A program made the translations under genes and the position numbers. DNA of 8,636 nucleotides from positions 1 to 8,636 of the forward strand of contig JALOMF010000283.1 in NCBI GenBank assembly GCA_025455635.1, in the 5' to 3' direction. The stretch's first letter is position 1. The number at the start of each line of letters is the position of its first letter. Under the pieces are notes generated by a model. It ran no database searches and was not told the DNA's origin. It worked only from the letters and a program-made list of their open reading frames with translations. Below, one piece after another: positions 1-6,599 of the stretch. The DNA comes from Saprospiraceae bacterium (GTDB lineage: Bacteria > Bacteroidota > Bacteroidia > Chitinophagales > Saprospiraceae).

Positions 1-983
1 TTGGCGTCCGTTGGTTTTTGCTGCAAGTTCAGCGTGCAGGCGTAGTTGATTTTTGCGGTGGTAAAACTGGGGTCGAGGGCGATGGCCAGCATGAAATTAT
101 TGAGCGCCTTGTTCAGCAGGTTCATCCGCTCCAGTTTTTGCGACAGCGACAGTTCCTTTGGGCCACGGGATTTTTCGATTTTCTTCAGCAGCGTGGCGGC
201 ATCCAGCTCAATCGGATAAACAAAACGGTCAGTCTCTGGCAAGTAAAATTCCATCGCCTGAAACAGGTACAAAACACCGAGGTTGTTGTACACTTCCCGG
301 CCTTGGTAGTATTGGAGGATGTACTCGTAATTGGTGATGGCCATGTCATGCCGGCCCGCCACGAGCAAGTAATTGGCGGTTTCATAGAGGTCAATGAGCC
401 TGTCCGTGATTTCGAGCACGTCCTTGGCGGTGCGGGTGCGCTCCTCCAGCGGCGGGTAGCCCTTGATGATTCGGCCAATCAGCCCGTAGCCTTCATAAAG
501 CTTGGGCAGGAACTTCGGGATGACCGGGGACAGCCGATAGCCCGCCAAATAGGCCGTGAAAACGCCGTTGATGTCGGCCACTTTTTCCGATTGTACGTCG
601 GCTTCAAAATACTGGTCGTAGGCGAGGAAATTGGTGCCAGCCTTGTTCTTTTTGGCCGCTTTGTAAAAAGCATGGGACAACTCGTGGGCCAGCACAAAAG
701 CCAGTGCAGCACTGGAATCCTTGCCCATGCCTTGGCAGATTTTGAAGGTTTTGTCATCCAAAACCACCGTGTTTTTTGAGTAAAAATAGGCCGCTCCCCG
801 CTTGTTGTCGAAGCTGTATTCAAACTTTGGCTTCTTCACATTGAACTGGCCAGCGGCTTGGTACAGCTCATCAAAAATCCGCTTCGCAATGGCCGGAACA
901 CGGGCAGGTGCCTTGTTGCCAAAGGCAGGCAACACCATTGCGCAAGCAAGCAACACCCATGCAATTTGCTTCCATTTTGTCAT
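1..983 (-). CDS. Secreted HExxH metalloprotease-like protein with TPR region (partial, C-terminus outside window)
   Basis: An open frame of 327 codons runs from ATG at 983 to the left edge without a stop, so the C-terminus is missing. The N-terminus (MTKWKQIAWVLLACAMVLPA) is basic then hydrophobic, like a signal peptide, so export to the periplasm or beyond is likely. Residues 100-104 read HELSH, and a glutamate 33 residues after the first His lies in SEKVAD (E133, A136, D137). This is the HExxH...ExxAD layout of gluzincin zinc peptidases such as M48-type enzymes. From about residue 200 the protein is helical and TPR-like, including GREVYNNLGVLYL. The 6706-8385 gene has the same order of parts and nearly identical landmarks (REVYNN, a YP-ELD segment), so the two are paralogues. 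The substrate is unknown. The upstream neighbour is the palindromic repeat cluster, so it probably has its own promoter; I saw no convincing one. Confidence is high for the gene, moderate for active peptidase. Confidence 0.85.
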   Translation of the reverse strand, partial: MTKWKQIAWVLLACAMVLPAFGNKAPARVPAIAKRIFDELYQAAGQFNVKKPKFEYSFDNKRGAAYFYSKNTVVLDDKTFKICQGMGKDSSAALAFVLAHELSHAFYKAAKKNKAGTNFLAYDQYFEADVQSEKVADINGVFTAYLAGYRLSPVIPKFLPKLYEGYGLIGRIIKGYPPLEERTRTAKDVLEITDRLIDLYETANYLLVAGRHDMAITNYEYILQYYQGREVYNNLGVLYLFQAMEFYLPETDRFVYPIELDAATLLKKIEKSRGPKELSLSQKLERMNLLNKALNNFMLAIALDPSFTTAKINYACTLNLQQKPTDA

Positions 984-1067
984 AATTGGTGGTTTTACGG
1001 ATGAAGAAAACAAATTGTAACGGTTTGTAGTGATGAAGCTTGTAATGGTATTATCCCTACCATCCAA

Positions 1068-1217
1068 GGGGCAGCGCCCCGAAAAATTTGTAGCAGGTAA
1101 TTTGCCCATTGTGTTAAAGGGGCAGCGCCCCGAAATATCGTTGTGGAATATTCCGGGGCGCTGCCCCTCGGTGCCGGGGTTCTATAGAAAGCTACAAATA
1201 TTGGGGGGCGCTGCCCC
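1068..1217. repeat. Cluster of four GGGGCAGCGCCCC palindromic extragenic repeats, nested inverted arrangement
   Basis: Four exact copies of a 13-nt core occur within 150 bp. Two are in plus orientation, GGGGCAGCGCCCC at 1068-1080 and 1119-1131. Two are inverted, GGGGCGCTGCCCC at 1155-1167 and 1205-1217. Each core is itself a small hairpin (GGGGC, 3-nt loop, GCCCC). The outer pair also shares the flank ATTTGTAGC (1086-1094) with GCTACAAAT (1191-1199), so the unit is longer than the core, about 27 nt. The cluster occupies most of the 302-bp gap between the TPR gene end (1286) and the metalloprotease start (983). It resembles REP-like extragenic palindromes; I cannot say whether it is mobile. 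The remainder of the gap shows no gene. Confidence 0.8.
1118..1168. repeat. Inner hairpin formed by two facing repeat copies
   Basis: The second and third repeat copies face each other. Positions 1118-1138 pair with 1148-1168 over 21 positions with one mismatch (1133 against 1153), leaving a 9-nt loop. In the minus-strand transcript it is followed by TTTAA, a weak U-tract, so a role as a terminator for the sigma operon or as an mRNA-stabilising structure is possible but not shown. Confidence 0.7.
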
Positions 1218-1285
1218 TTTTTTGACAAAAAATAGGACATCTTGGTATTCACCACAACCATACAATACTGGTAAGAAAAAAACTG

Positions 1286-1828
1286 TCAATGCCCAATCAT
1301 TTGCAATATCCCCTGCGCCGATTGGCGGTCCTTGCTTTCGGGGTTATTGGCGAGGCTCGTGAAGATTTCCTCGGCCTTGGGGAAGCCGCCGTCCACCTTG
1401 AAATAGCAGAGGCCGAGGTACCACATCGCCGACAGTTGGAAGGCGGAAGCTTCGTTTTGTGAAACAGGCTCCAGCACCTCCACGGCACGGGCGTAGCGTT
1501 CTTCGTTGAGGTGTCCCATGCCGAGGTAAAACTGGGCAGTGTCGTTGGCGGGGTGGCGCACGAGGAAGCTGTCCAGTGCGACGGTCGCCTCTTTGTACTT
1601 GCCCGCATCGTAGAGGACAAGAGCGGCTTTCAGGCTGTCCTGCGCCAAAGAATCGGGGGGCAGCAGGCCCGCACCGCCGAGGATGTCCTTGATGAGGGTC
1701 GTCTCCGGCTTGAAATTGGCAGCGAAGATGGCGACGGTGTCCACGGTGGCTTTTTCCCGGAAGAAGCCCCAATAAACCAAGCCCAGCAGCACGATGGCTG
1801 CGGCAGCGATTGACATTACTTTTCTCAT
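1286..1828 (-). CDS. Membrane-anchored TPR protein; C-terminal part of a frame-broken anti-sigma-like gene
   Basis: As written this is a 180-residue ORF from ATG 1828. Residues 1-22 form one membrane helix (core IAAAAIVLLGLVYWGFF) with basic residues before it. The following part carries TPR-like helices at about residues 60-175 (LYDAGKYKEATVALDSFL, AQFYLGMGHLNEERYARAVEVLEP, WYLGLCYFKVDGGFPKAEEIF). Topology should be N-in, TPR-out. The same frame upstream of 1828 also reads as good coding sequence (QQAKVVPIGSAKTTKSFA) back to about 1882, which argues that ATG 1828 is not the ancestral start and that this is the distal part of a protein starting at 2004. Joined by a -1 shift at 1882-1888 the full product would be 239 residues. 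TPR membrane proteins directly after ECF sigma genes are common in Bacteroidota. Role inferred: receives an envelope signal for the sigma factor. Confidence 0.75.
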   Translation of the reverse strand: MRKVMSIAAAAIVLLGLVYWGFFREKATVDTVAIFAANFKPETTLIKDILGGAGLLPPDSLAQDSLKAALVLYDAGKYKEATVALDSFLVRHPANDTAQFYLGMGHLNEERYARAVEVLEPVSQNEASAFQLSAMWYLGLCYFKVDGGFPKAEEIFTSLANNPESKDRQSAQGILQMIGH

Positions 1829-2004
1829 GGCAAATGATTTTGTTGTTTTGGCCGAGCCAATGGGAACGACCTTGGCCTGCTGAAAAAACCGTTGGTCCGA
1901 TGCGGGTTGCTGGCCATTTCCGCTTCAAAAACAGCCCGCTCCGCTTCGGTCATTGAATTTGATAAATACTGGTGAATGCGTTCGGTGTATTCGTTTATTT
2001 CCAT
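1825..2004 (-). CDS. Short ORF: cytoplasmic anti-sigma-like N-terminus of the frame-broken gene
   Basis: A 59-codon ORF starts at ATG 2004, 12 bp after the sigma factor stop. It begins MEINEYTERIHQYLSNSM and continues with a charged helical stretch (TEAERAVFEAEMASNP). This is the style of N-terminus found on Bacteroidota anti-sigma-like proteins encoded next to ECF sigma genes. There is no Cys/His zinc-binding motif. After about residue 34-41 the frame loses protein-like character and becomes RPRSFPLARPKQQNHLP, ending in a TGA that overlaps the next ATG as ATGA (1825-1828). The -1 frame carries the natural-looking continuation. The gene is therefore best read as the first part of one 239-residue protein, unless the short product is used as such and the ATGA overlap couples translation to the second ORF. 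Too short for many gene finders. Confidence 0.6.
   Translation of the reverse strand: MEINEYTERIHQYLSNSMTEAERAVFEAEMASNPHRTNGFFSRPRSFPLARPKQQNHLP
1856..1888 (-). other. Possible -1 frameshift site: T_TTT_TTC heptamer plus downstream hairpin
   Basis: On the minus strand positions 1888-1882 read T TTT TTC in the frame of the upstream ORF (codons GGT TTT TTC). This fits the X_XXY_YYZ slippery pattern. Five nucleotides later a hairpin can form: GCCAAGG (1876-1870), loop TCGTT, CC (1864-1863), 2-nt bulge CA, TTGGC (1860-1856). A -1 slip here joins the upstream reading GFF to QQAKVVP and on into the TPR ORF. The same site is a six-base homopolymer, so a lost base from mutation or a sequencing/assembly error explains the pattern equally well or better. 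Seen: the motif, spacing and frames. Inferred: function. Confidence 0.35.
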
Positions 2005-2016
2005 GAAAATGAGATG

Positions 2017-2592
2017 CTACAGGTTTTTAAAAATGGGTGTTGCCTTCACGAGTTTGCGCAGGTATTCGAGGCAGCGGAACTTTTTTACCTTCACGAAAGC
2101 CTCCGTGTAGCCGGTCAGTTCAGCGATTTGGGCATGGCTGAGGCGCTGATAGAAAGCGTAGGTAATCACCGTGCGACAGTCGGCTTCCAGCTTGTTGAGC
2201 TGCTCGTTCATCAGGTTGAGCAGGGCGTCTTTTTCTTCGTGCGAAAAGCCATCTGTGGCTTGGTCTGGCTGCTCCGCAAACACGAACTGTTGCTGGTCAA
2301 CGCTGATTTCGGGGCTGGCCTTGCCGATTTTTTTCAGGTAAATATTGCGGGCGATGGCGTAAAGATAGGTACTGGCCTTGCTGGAGAGCGTGAAGCTTGG
2401 TTCCCGCAGTTTTTTCACAAAAACAAAAAGCGCCTCTTGGAAAACATCCCTAGCATCGTCGGTGCCGCCCCGGTACTTGAGCACCATGTCTTCCACCATG
2501 CGGAAATAGCGCCTGTAAAGCTCCTCGAATGCGCCCGGCGAGCCGCTGCGCAGTTCGGCCACGAAATCGTTTTCAATTGGTATATCTTGCAT
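2017..2592 (-). CDS. ECF-type sigma-70 family RNA polymerase sigma factor
   Basis: 191 residues, the usual size for an ECF sigma factor, which redirects RNA polymerase to a specific regulon. Region 2 spans about residues 20-90: FEELYRRYF, then DARDVFQEALFVFVKKL (region 2.2, core binding) and STYLYAIARNIYLKKI (region 2.3/2.4, -10 recognition). Region 4 spans about 130-182, with the helix-turn-helix LSHAQIAELTGYTEAFVKVK followed by a basic helix ending CLEYLRKL. The linker between them is acidic and Gln-rich (about 93-125). ATG 2592 is the first start after the upstream terminator and leaves the full region 2 intact. It ends 12 bp before the anti-sigma-like ORF, so the two are co-transcribed. 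Target genes are unknown; autoregulation and control of neighbouring protease genes are common for such pairs but not shown here. Confidence 0.93.
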   Translation of the reverse strand: MQDIPIENDFVAELRSGSPGAFEELYRRYFRMVEDMVLKYRGGTDDARDVFQEALFVFVKKLREPSFTLSSKASTYLYAIARNIYLKKIGKASPEISVDQQQFVFAEQPDQATDGFSHEEKDALLNLMNEQLNKLEADCRTVITYAFYQRLSHAQIAELTGYTEAFVKVKKFRCLEYLRKLVKATPIFKNL

Positions 2593-2619
2593 AAATGGAT
2601 TTTAGTGTTCCTTTTCGCT

Positions 2620-2627
2620 CAAAGTTA
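2620..2627 (-). promoter_or_regulatory. Possible Bacteroidota -7 element for the sigma operon
   Basis: TAACTTTG on the minus strand matches the Bacteroidota -7 consensus TAnnTTTG exactly. It lies 27 bp upstream of the sigma factor ATG, giving a very short leader. It directly abuts the U-tract of the upstream gene's terminator. No TTTG -33 element is visible at the usual spacing because the terminator hairpin occupies that region, so this is tentative; an alternative sigma factor could require a different upstream element. Confidence 0.3.
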
Positions 2628-2660
2628 AAAAGCCCCGGCATAGTTTTTAGCCGGGGGCTT
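2627..2660 (-). terminator. Intrinsic terminator between the secreted-protein gene and the sigma operon
   Basis: On the minus strand AGCCCCCGGC (2659-2650) pairs with GCCGGGGCT (2639-2631): 9 bp, with one extra C bulged in the first arm. The loop is TAAAAACTAT, followed by a run of T (2631-2627). GC-rich stem plus U-tract is the standard intrinsic terminator layout. It lies 90 bp after the stop of the 2750-3109 gene and ends its transcript, separating it from the sigma operon. Confidence 0.85.
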
Positions 2661-2749
2661 CCAATGGTTAGCTACGAAAAGTAAAACCCGAAAATAACAA
2701 GAAAAACTCGGAAAATATCTTACTAAAAGGATGCAGGCGGGGTGCTGTA

Positions 2750-3109
2750 TCACCTCCCCTTCAATACCAACTCATAATTGCCGTATCCTTCCAAACTACT
2801 GAAAACTGTCAATGAACCTGCTTCCCTGATTTCCAACTTGGCCCCAGCCTCCATGACGATGCTGTTGGCTTCTTGGCTGCCCGTTTCGATGACGGGATAA
2901 ATGCCCGAACCCGTGGAAACATCAGGGATGATAACATCCTGAAAAGCATCGGGCACGCTGCCCTTGCTCCAGTTTTTTGGGCAGTCCCAGTTGGCCGTTT
3001 TGCCCGGGGTGCCTCCCCTCCAAATATTGGTGCTTTGCGTCTGTGCTTGGCTGAAATTAGCGATGCTTATGATGCAGATTATAGCGATGATGATGCTCGT
3101 GTATTTCAT
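2750..3109 (-). CDS. Small secreted protein with NW-rich adhesin-like motif
   Basis: 119 residues from ATG 3109. I chose this start because the product then begins with a clean signal peptide, MKYTSIIIAIICIISIANF, cleaved near SQAQ; an ATG at 3154 would add 15 residues before it. The mature protein reads IWRGGTPGKTANWDCPKNWS, then G-VPDAFQDVIIPDVS, YPVIETGSQ and GAKLEIREAGSLTVFSS. The W-GG...NW...NW..G.VP...DV.IP pattern is typical of the start of large Bacteroidota surface proteins with a parallel beta-helix. Here only that opening module is present, ending after LEGYGNYELVLKGR. No sorting domain for type IX secretion is seen. The 89-bp gap after the caspase gene has no clear terminator, so co-transcription is possible. 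Function unknown; it may be a short surface or envelope protein, or a remnant of a longer one. Confidence 0.7.
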   Translation of the reverse strand: MKYTSIIIAIICIISIANFSQAQTQSTNIWRGGTPGKTANWDCPKNWSKGSVPDAFQDVIIPDVSTGSGIYPVIETGSQEANSIVMEAGAKLEIREAGSLTVFSSLEGYGNYELVLKGR

Positions 3110-3198
3110 TGTTTCGAGATTTAACGGTGATTGAAATGGTTGTTTCATGCACATTTATACTCGAACCGGGAAGGGGTTATCAGTGGTTGGGATTTTTT

Positions 3199-6100
3199 TC
3201 AAAAAATATTTGGCCGCATTTTATGCGCATCCAACAAGTTGTTGAATGCCTGATTTTGTTGGTATTCCGACCATGCGTCATCGTATTTTATCACCCATTT
3301 ATAGTTGAATCCATCTTCCAGGGTTTTCTTGAGCCAAGCCAATGCAGCCGTTTGGTTGCCAGCTTTTGCAGCGAGGCGGGCGAGGGTGTAATGGTTCAGT
3401 TGGCGCATATTTTCAGGTTTTAGTGCGATTTCGGCTTCGTAAAAACGGATGGCCTCCTCGTAGCGGGCTTGGTACATGGCCAGCTTGCCCCTGATTTCGT
3501 TCAGGCCCGGCGTCGGCTCGAATTTGATGTTGTCGGCCTTGGTGAGCAGCGAGTCGGCGTCCACAAACTTGCCCGAAAGTGCGTACAAATCGCCCAGTTG
3601 CATCCGCAGTGGGAGGTTGATTTGGCCATTGCGGAGCAAATCCTCCAGCACGGGTATGGCTTCCTCGAACTGGCGGTTGTGGTCATAAATATCCACCAGC
3701 GAGTGCTTGGCGGCCACCATCGTGGAGTCCAAGCGAAGGGCCTCTTTGAAATGGGAGATAGCTTCGCTTGAATACCCATAGGTTTGCCCAACCCGCTCAC
3801 GTATGTGCGCCATTGCTGGGTAAGCAATATCGAGTGCTATGATTTGCTCAAAATAATGTGCGCCTTCCCAATCGCTGCCATGTTGGTTCCGGTAGGCACC
3901 CAAGCGGTATAGCCAATCTGCATTTTCAGGAAATTGCTCGACCATTTTACGGTAAAAACTATCCAGTTTATTTTTATAATTTACAAATAAAGCCTCATAT
4001 TCCAACAGCCATTTCTCTTGCTCTGGATAGCGTTTTTGAACGCTTAATAAATCGTCCATACGCTCATAAATATCCTTGGCCAATGGTGCAGGCGCAGGGT
4101 TTTCCATTAATAATTCCGCATAAAGTTCTTCTTCCTCCAAGCGGCGATGCTGCTTGATATATACATCTGCGAGGTGCAGCTTCAGGGCAGGTTCGATAGG
4201 GCGCAGTTTAAGCAGTTTAAGCAGTGCCAATTCCGCTTCTTCGTAATGCTGGAGATGATATAGCGAGCGACCGAGGTATTCATAAACTTCTTTATTTTCA
4301 GTATTAAATTTAAGCACGCCCCGCAGGTAAAACGCTGCCCGGTCATAATTATCTAGATTGAAATAATATATACCTCTTTTCAGAAACTCCTCTTCAGTGC
4401 TGGGTTCTTCCATAAAAAAAACCATCACCTTACCTGCGGCAATATCCTTCTCGAAACCGGGAGGTCCTGGCGCTCCATCAACTTCGAAACCCTCATTCGA
4501 TGCAGGTACCCTCTTATCTTTCAGCTTTTCCGCTTCGTTAAAAAATCCATTGGCCTCTGCATATTCCGTCCGCAATATCATCAGGTAGCCCATTCTCATA
4601 TAAGCAGTGAATAACTGGTCGTCCAGCGTAATGGCTTGCCGGAATGCCCGTTCCGCTTTAAGGATATGATGGTTATCCAACCAGGTATTGCCAAGGTTGA
4701 CATAAGCACCGGGATAATCTGGCTTTAGTTCAACGGCCTTTTCGGCAGATTCCTTCGCTTTCTCCAAATGCCCTTCCCTGCGATAGATAATAGTCAAGTT
4801 GGAGCGGGGAATGGCCCAGTTCGGTGCCAGTTCCACGGCTTTTTCAAAATAGTACTGGGCACTGTCCAGCTTGTTTTCCCGAAGGTAAAGCAAACCTATT
4901 TCATTGTGGATATATGGTGCCCGGTCGTCCAATGCCAAGGCCTGTTTTTGCTTGCGCAATGGTGCATCTTTATCAATGCCGGGGGTGCCCATTTGGAGCT
5001 GCAAACGGTCACAGACACCCTCGAAATAATGGAATTTCACTTGCAGCCGGGAAGCAAGCGAGAAGTCAGGCCCAGCTAGTACAATGGCCGCTTGCAGCAT
5101 CCTTGGGTAGTGGACGTACTGCATCGCCAAGTCCTTGAACTGCCGCTGCACGAGTTCACTGGCATCGGCACGGAGGTAGGCGTTGAGTGCCTCCTGCGCC
5201 CGGTCGTGCAGCTCCACCACGAGCTGCATGGCCAGTTCTTCGGTCAGTTTCGGGTCTTTTTTGGCTTGCCGCAAGAGCTTGGAAAATTCGTCGTCCCCAG
5301 TGCCCAAATTTTGCGAAGCCAAGGTTTTTGAAAAATAATCCAACAGGGTTTCCTTTGATTTCAATGCTTTTTCAAATGCTGGGGAAAGCACGATGGACTT
5401 GAGGTCTGCCGAATTCAGGTAATAATCCAGCGTGGCTTCCGTAATCGGGATGGCCACGATGGGCGCCAAAATTAGCTCCGGTGCCATGACCGACGTGGCC
5501 ACATCGGGAATGGCCATGTCCGCTTCCTCCAAACGAGTGTTGGAAGCGCCCTTCGCTACATCGCCGGCCATGTCCGCATCGGCGTCCCTGCCCGACCTGC
5601 CCGTGGAGGTCAAATTGAGGTTTGGTGAACTGGCGGCGACGGCGTCCGCTGCCTGGCTGCTAGCCACTTCTGCGGCCAAGGCGAACAGCTCCTGCTCGTC
5701 CACTTTGGCCAGCGCAAATGCCCGGTCGCCCATGAAAACGGGCGTTTGCGGCTTGGCCCCATTGAACCTCGAAATGGAGTTCTCGATATTGTCCTCCACG
5801 TACCGCTCGACCTCCTTGAGGTTCACCACGAAGTCCTTGCTACCGCCATCGGCCAAGCCTTTCAGCCCATTTACGAAGTGATAGGAAAACAGGCCCCGGC
5901 CACCGCCCCATCTGGGGTCTTCCTGCGATTCTTGGTCGTATTTGCAGGCCATGATGCGGATTTCGTTCTCGGTCTGCTTCGCCGCCTCCCGCCCGGTCAG
6001 GTTCGTTTTGTCCTTGTCTAGCTTGCCCGCATGGCAGGCATCCAGGATGATGATGACCTTCGATTCACGGTTCGTGGACAAGCGAATCACCACATCGTCG

Positions 6101-6570
6101 AGGTCTTCGACCCGCACGGCATTGTTCCGGTAAAGGCCCGACGGGGTATTGTAGGCCATCAGGTAGCCCCGTTCTTTCGGTGTTTCGACGTCCACTTTTC
6201 CATGCCCGGCATAGTAGATGATGGCCCGGTCGCCTTTCTGGGTCTCCTTTTTCAGCCATTCCAGCCCTTTGTCAATGGCGCCGAGCGTGGCCTTTTCGTT
6301 GGTCAGCAGCACGATGTTTTCCTTCGGCAATGCCCCGCCCGACTTCGACCGCAGGTATTCATAAAAAACCTCGGCGTCCCGGTGGGCGAAGTTCAGGTCG
6401 CCAATGCCGCTGTCCGCATATTTTGAAATGCCGATGACCAGCGCACGGGTAATGCCGCTCTCGTCGCTGTTGAAATCCAATAGCGGCGACCCGCCACGTT
6501 CTGATGGGTTTTGCTGCGCAATGGCCGAGCCACTGGCGAGGAGGAATAGGACGAGGATGGAGTATCTCAT
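3199..6570 (-). CDS. Secreted caspase-like (peptidase C14) protein with long TPR tail
   Basis: 1123 residues from ATG 6570. A TTG at 6591 would add seven residues; the ATG gives the signal peptide MRYSILVLFLLASGSAIAQQ, cleaved after AIA. A C14 caspase-like domain covers about residues 40-285: RALVIGISKY, AHRDAEVFYEYL, the catalytic His in IIYYAGHG (H123), the catalytic Cys in IIILDACHAG (C179), and a C-terminal part with GLFSYHFVNGLKGLADG and QTPVFMGD. The dyad and both halves look intact, so an active Cys protease is likely. Residues 300-375 are a low-complexity Ala/Asp/Ser linker. TPR block 1 spans 551-686, a Gly/Pro-rich linker 687-725, and TPR block 2 about 726-1080. The C-terminus (ALAWLKKTLEDGFNYK) is typical of TPR proteins. 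The TPRs probably bind partners or substrates in the envelope. It sits between a metalloprotease-TPR gene and the sigma operon. GC content drops sharply within the gene (see findings). Confidence 0.9.
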   Translation of the reverse strand: MRYSILVLFLLASGSAIAQQNPSERGGSPLLDFNSDESGITRALVIGISKYADSGIGDLNFAHRDAEVFYEYLRSKSGGALPKENIVLLTNEKATLGAIDKGLEWLKKETQKGDRAIIYYAGHGKVDVETPKERGYLMAYNTPSGLYRNNAVRVEDLDDVVIRLSTNRESKVIIILDACHAGKLDKDKTNLTGREAAKQTENEIRIMACKYDQESQEDPRWGGGRGLFSYHFVNGLKGLADGGSKDFVVNLKEVERYVEDNIENSISRFNGAKPQTPVFMGDRAFALAKVDEQELFALAAEVASSQAADAVAASSPNLNLTSTGRSGRDADADMAGDVAKGASNTRLEEADMAIPDVATSVMAPELILAPIVAIPITEATLDYYLNSADLKSIVLSPAFEKALKSKETLLDYFSKTLASQNLGTGDDEFSKLLRQAKKDPKLTEELAMQLVVELHDRAQEALNAYLRADASELVQRQFKDLAMQYVHYPRMLQAAIVLAGPDFSLASRLQVKFHYFEGVCDRLQLQMGTPGIDKDAPLRKQKQALALDDRAPYIHNEIGLLYLRENKLDSAQYYFEKAVELAPNWAIPRSNLTIIYRREGHLEKAKESAEKAVELKPDYPGAYVNLGNTWLDNHHILKAERAFRQAITLDDQLFTAYMRMGYLMILRTEYAEANGFFNEAEKLKDKRVPASNEGFEVDGAPGPPGFEKDIAAGKVMVFFMEEPSTEEEFLKRGIYYFNLDNYDRAAFYLRGVLKFNTENKEVYEYLGRSLYHLQHYEEAELALLKLLKLRPIEPALKLHLADVYIKQHRRLEEEELYAELLMENPAPAPLAKDIYERMDDLLSVQKRYPEQEKWLLEYEALFVNYKNKLDSFYRKMVEQFPENADWLYRLGAYRNQHGSDWEGAHYFEQIIALDIAYPAMAHIRERVGQTYGYSSEAISHFKEALRLDSTMVAAKHSLVDIYDHNRQFEEAIPVLEDLLRNGQINLPLRMQLGDLYALSGKFVDADSLLTKADNIKFEPTPGLNEIRGKLAMYQARYEEAIRFYEAEIALKPENMRQLNHYTLARLAAKAGNQTAALAWLKKTLEDGFNYKWVIKYDDAWSEYQQNQAFNNLLDAHKMRPNIF

Positions 6571-6599
6571 AACCCAAGTTTTTTTAATCAAAATCCAGC

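Noticed and set aside
18..779. Long plus-strand open frame (253 codons)
   Set aside because: It lies antisense to the metalloprotease gene at 983-1, which has a signal peptide, an HExxH motif and a paralogue in the same window. The plus-strand product has no recognisable motif.
1068..1217. CRISPR array
   Set aside because: The repeats are palindromic, in both orientations and unevenly spaced, with no cas genes; they fit extragenic palindromes.
995..1362. Short ORFs on both strands through the intergenic region (995-1261 minus, 1030-1362 plus)
   Set aside because: Their recurring peptide pieces (KGQRP, RGAAP) are just translations of the palindromic repeat.
1344..1928. Minus-strand 194-codon ORF overlapping the TPR gene
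   Set aside because: Its frame gives an Arg/Pro/His-rich product over the TPR region, where the 1286-1828 frame has clear helix repeats; it is an out-of-frame shadow.
1972..2628. Plus-strand open frame opposite the sigma factor
   Set aside because: Shadow of a clear ECF sigma gene; high GC at wobble positions keeps the opposite strand open.
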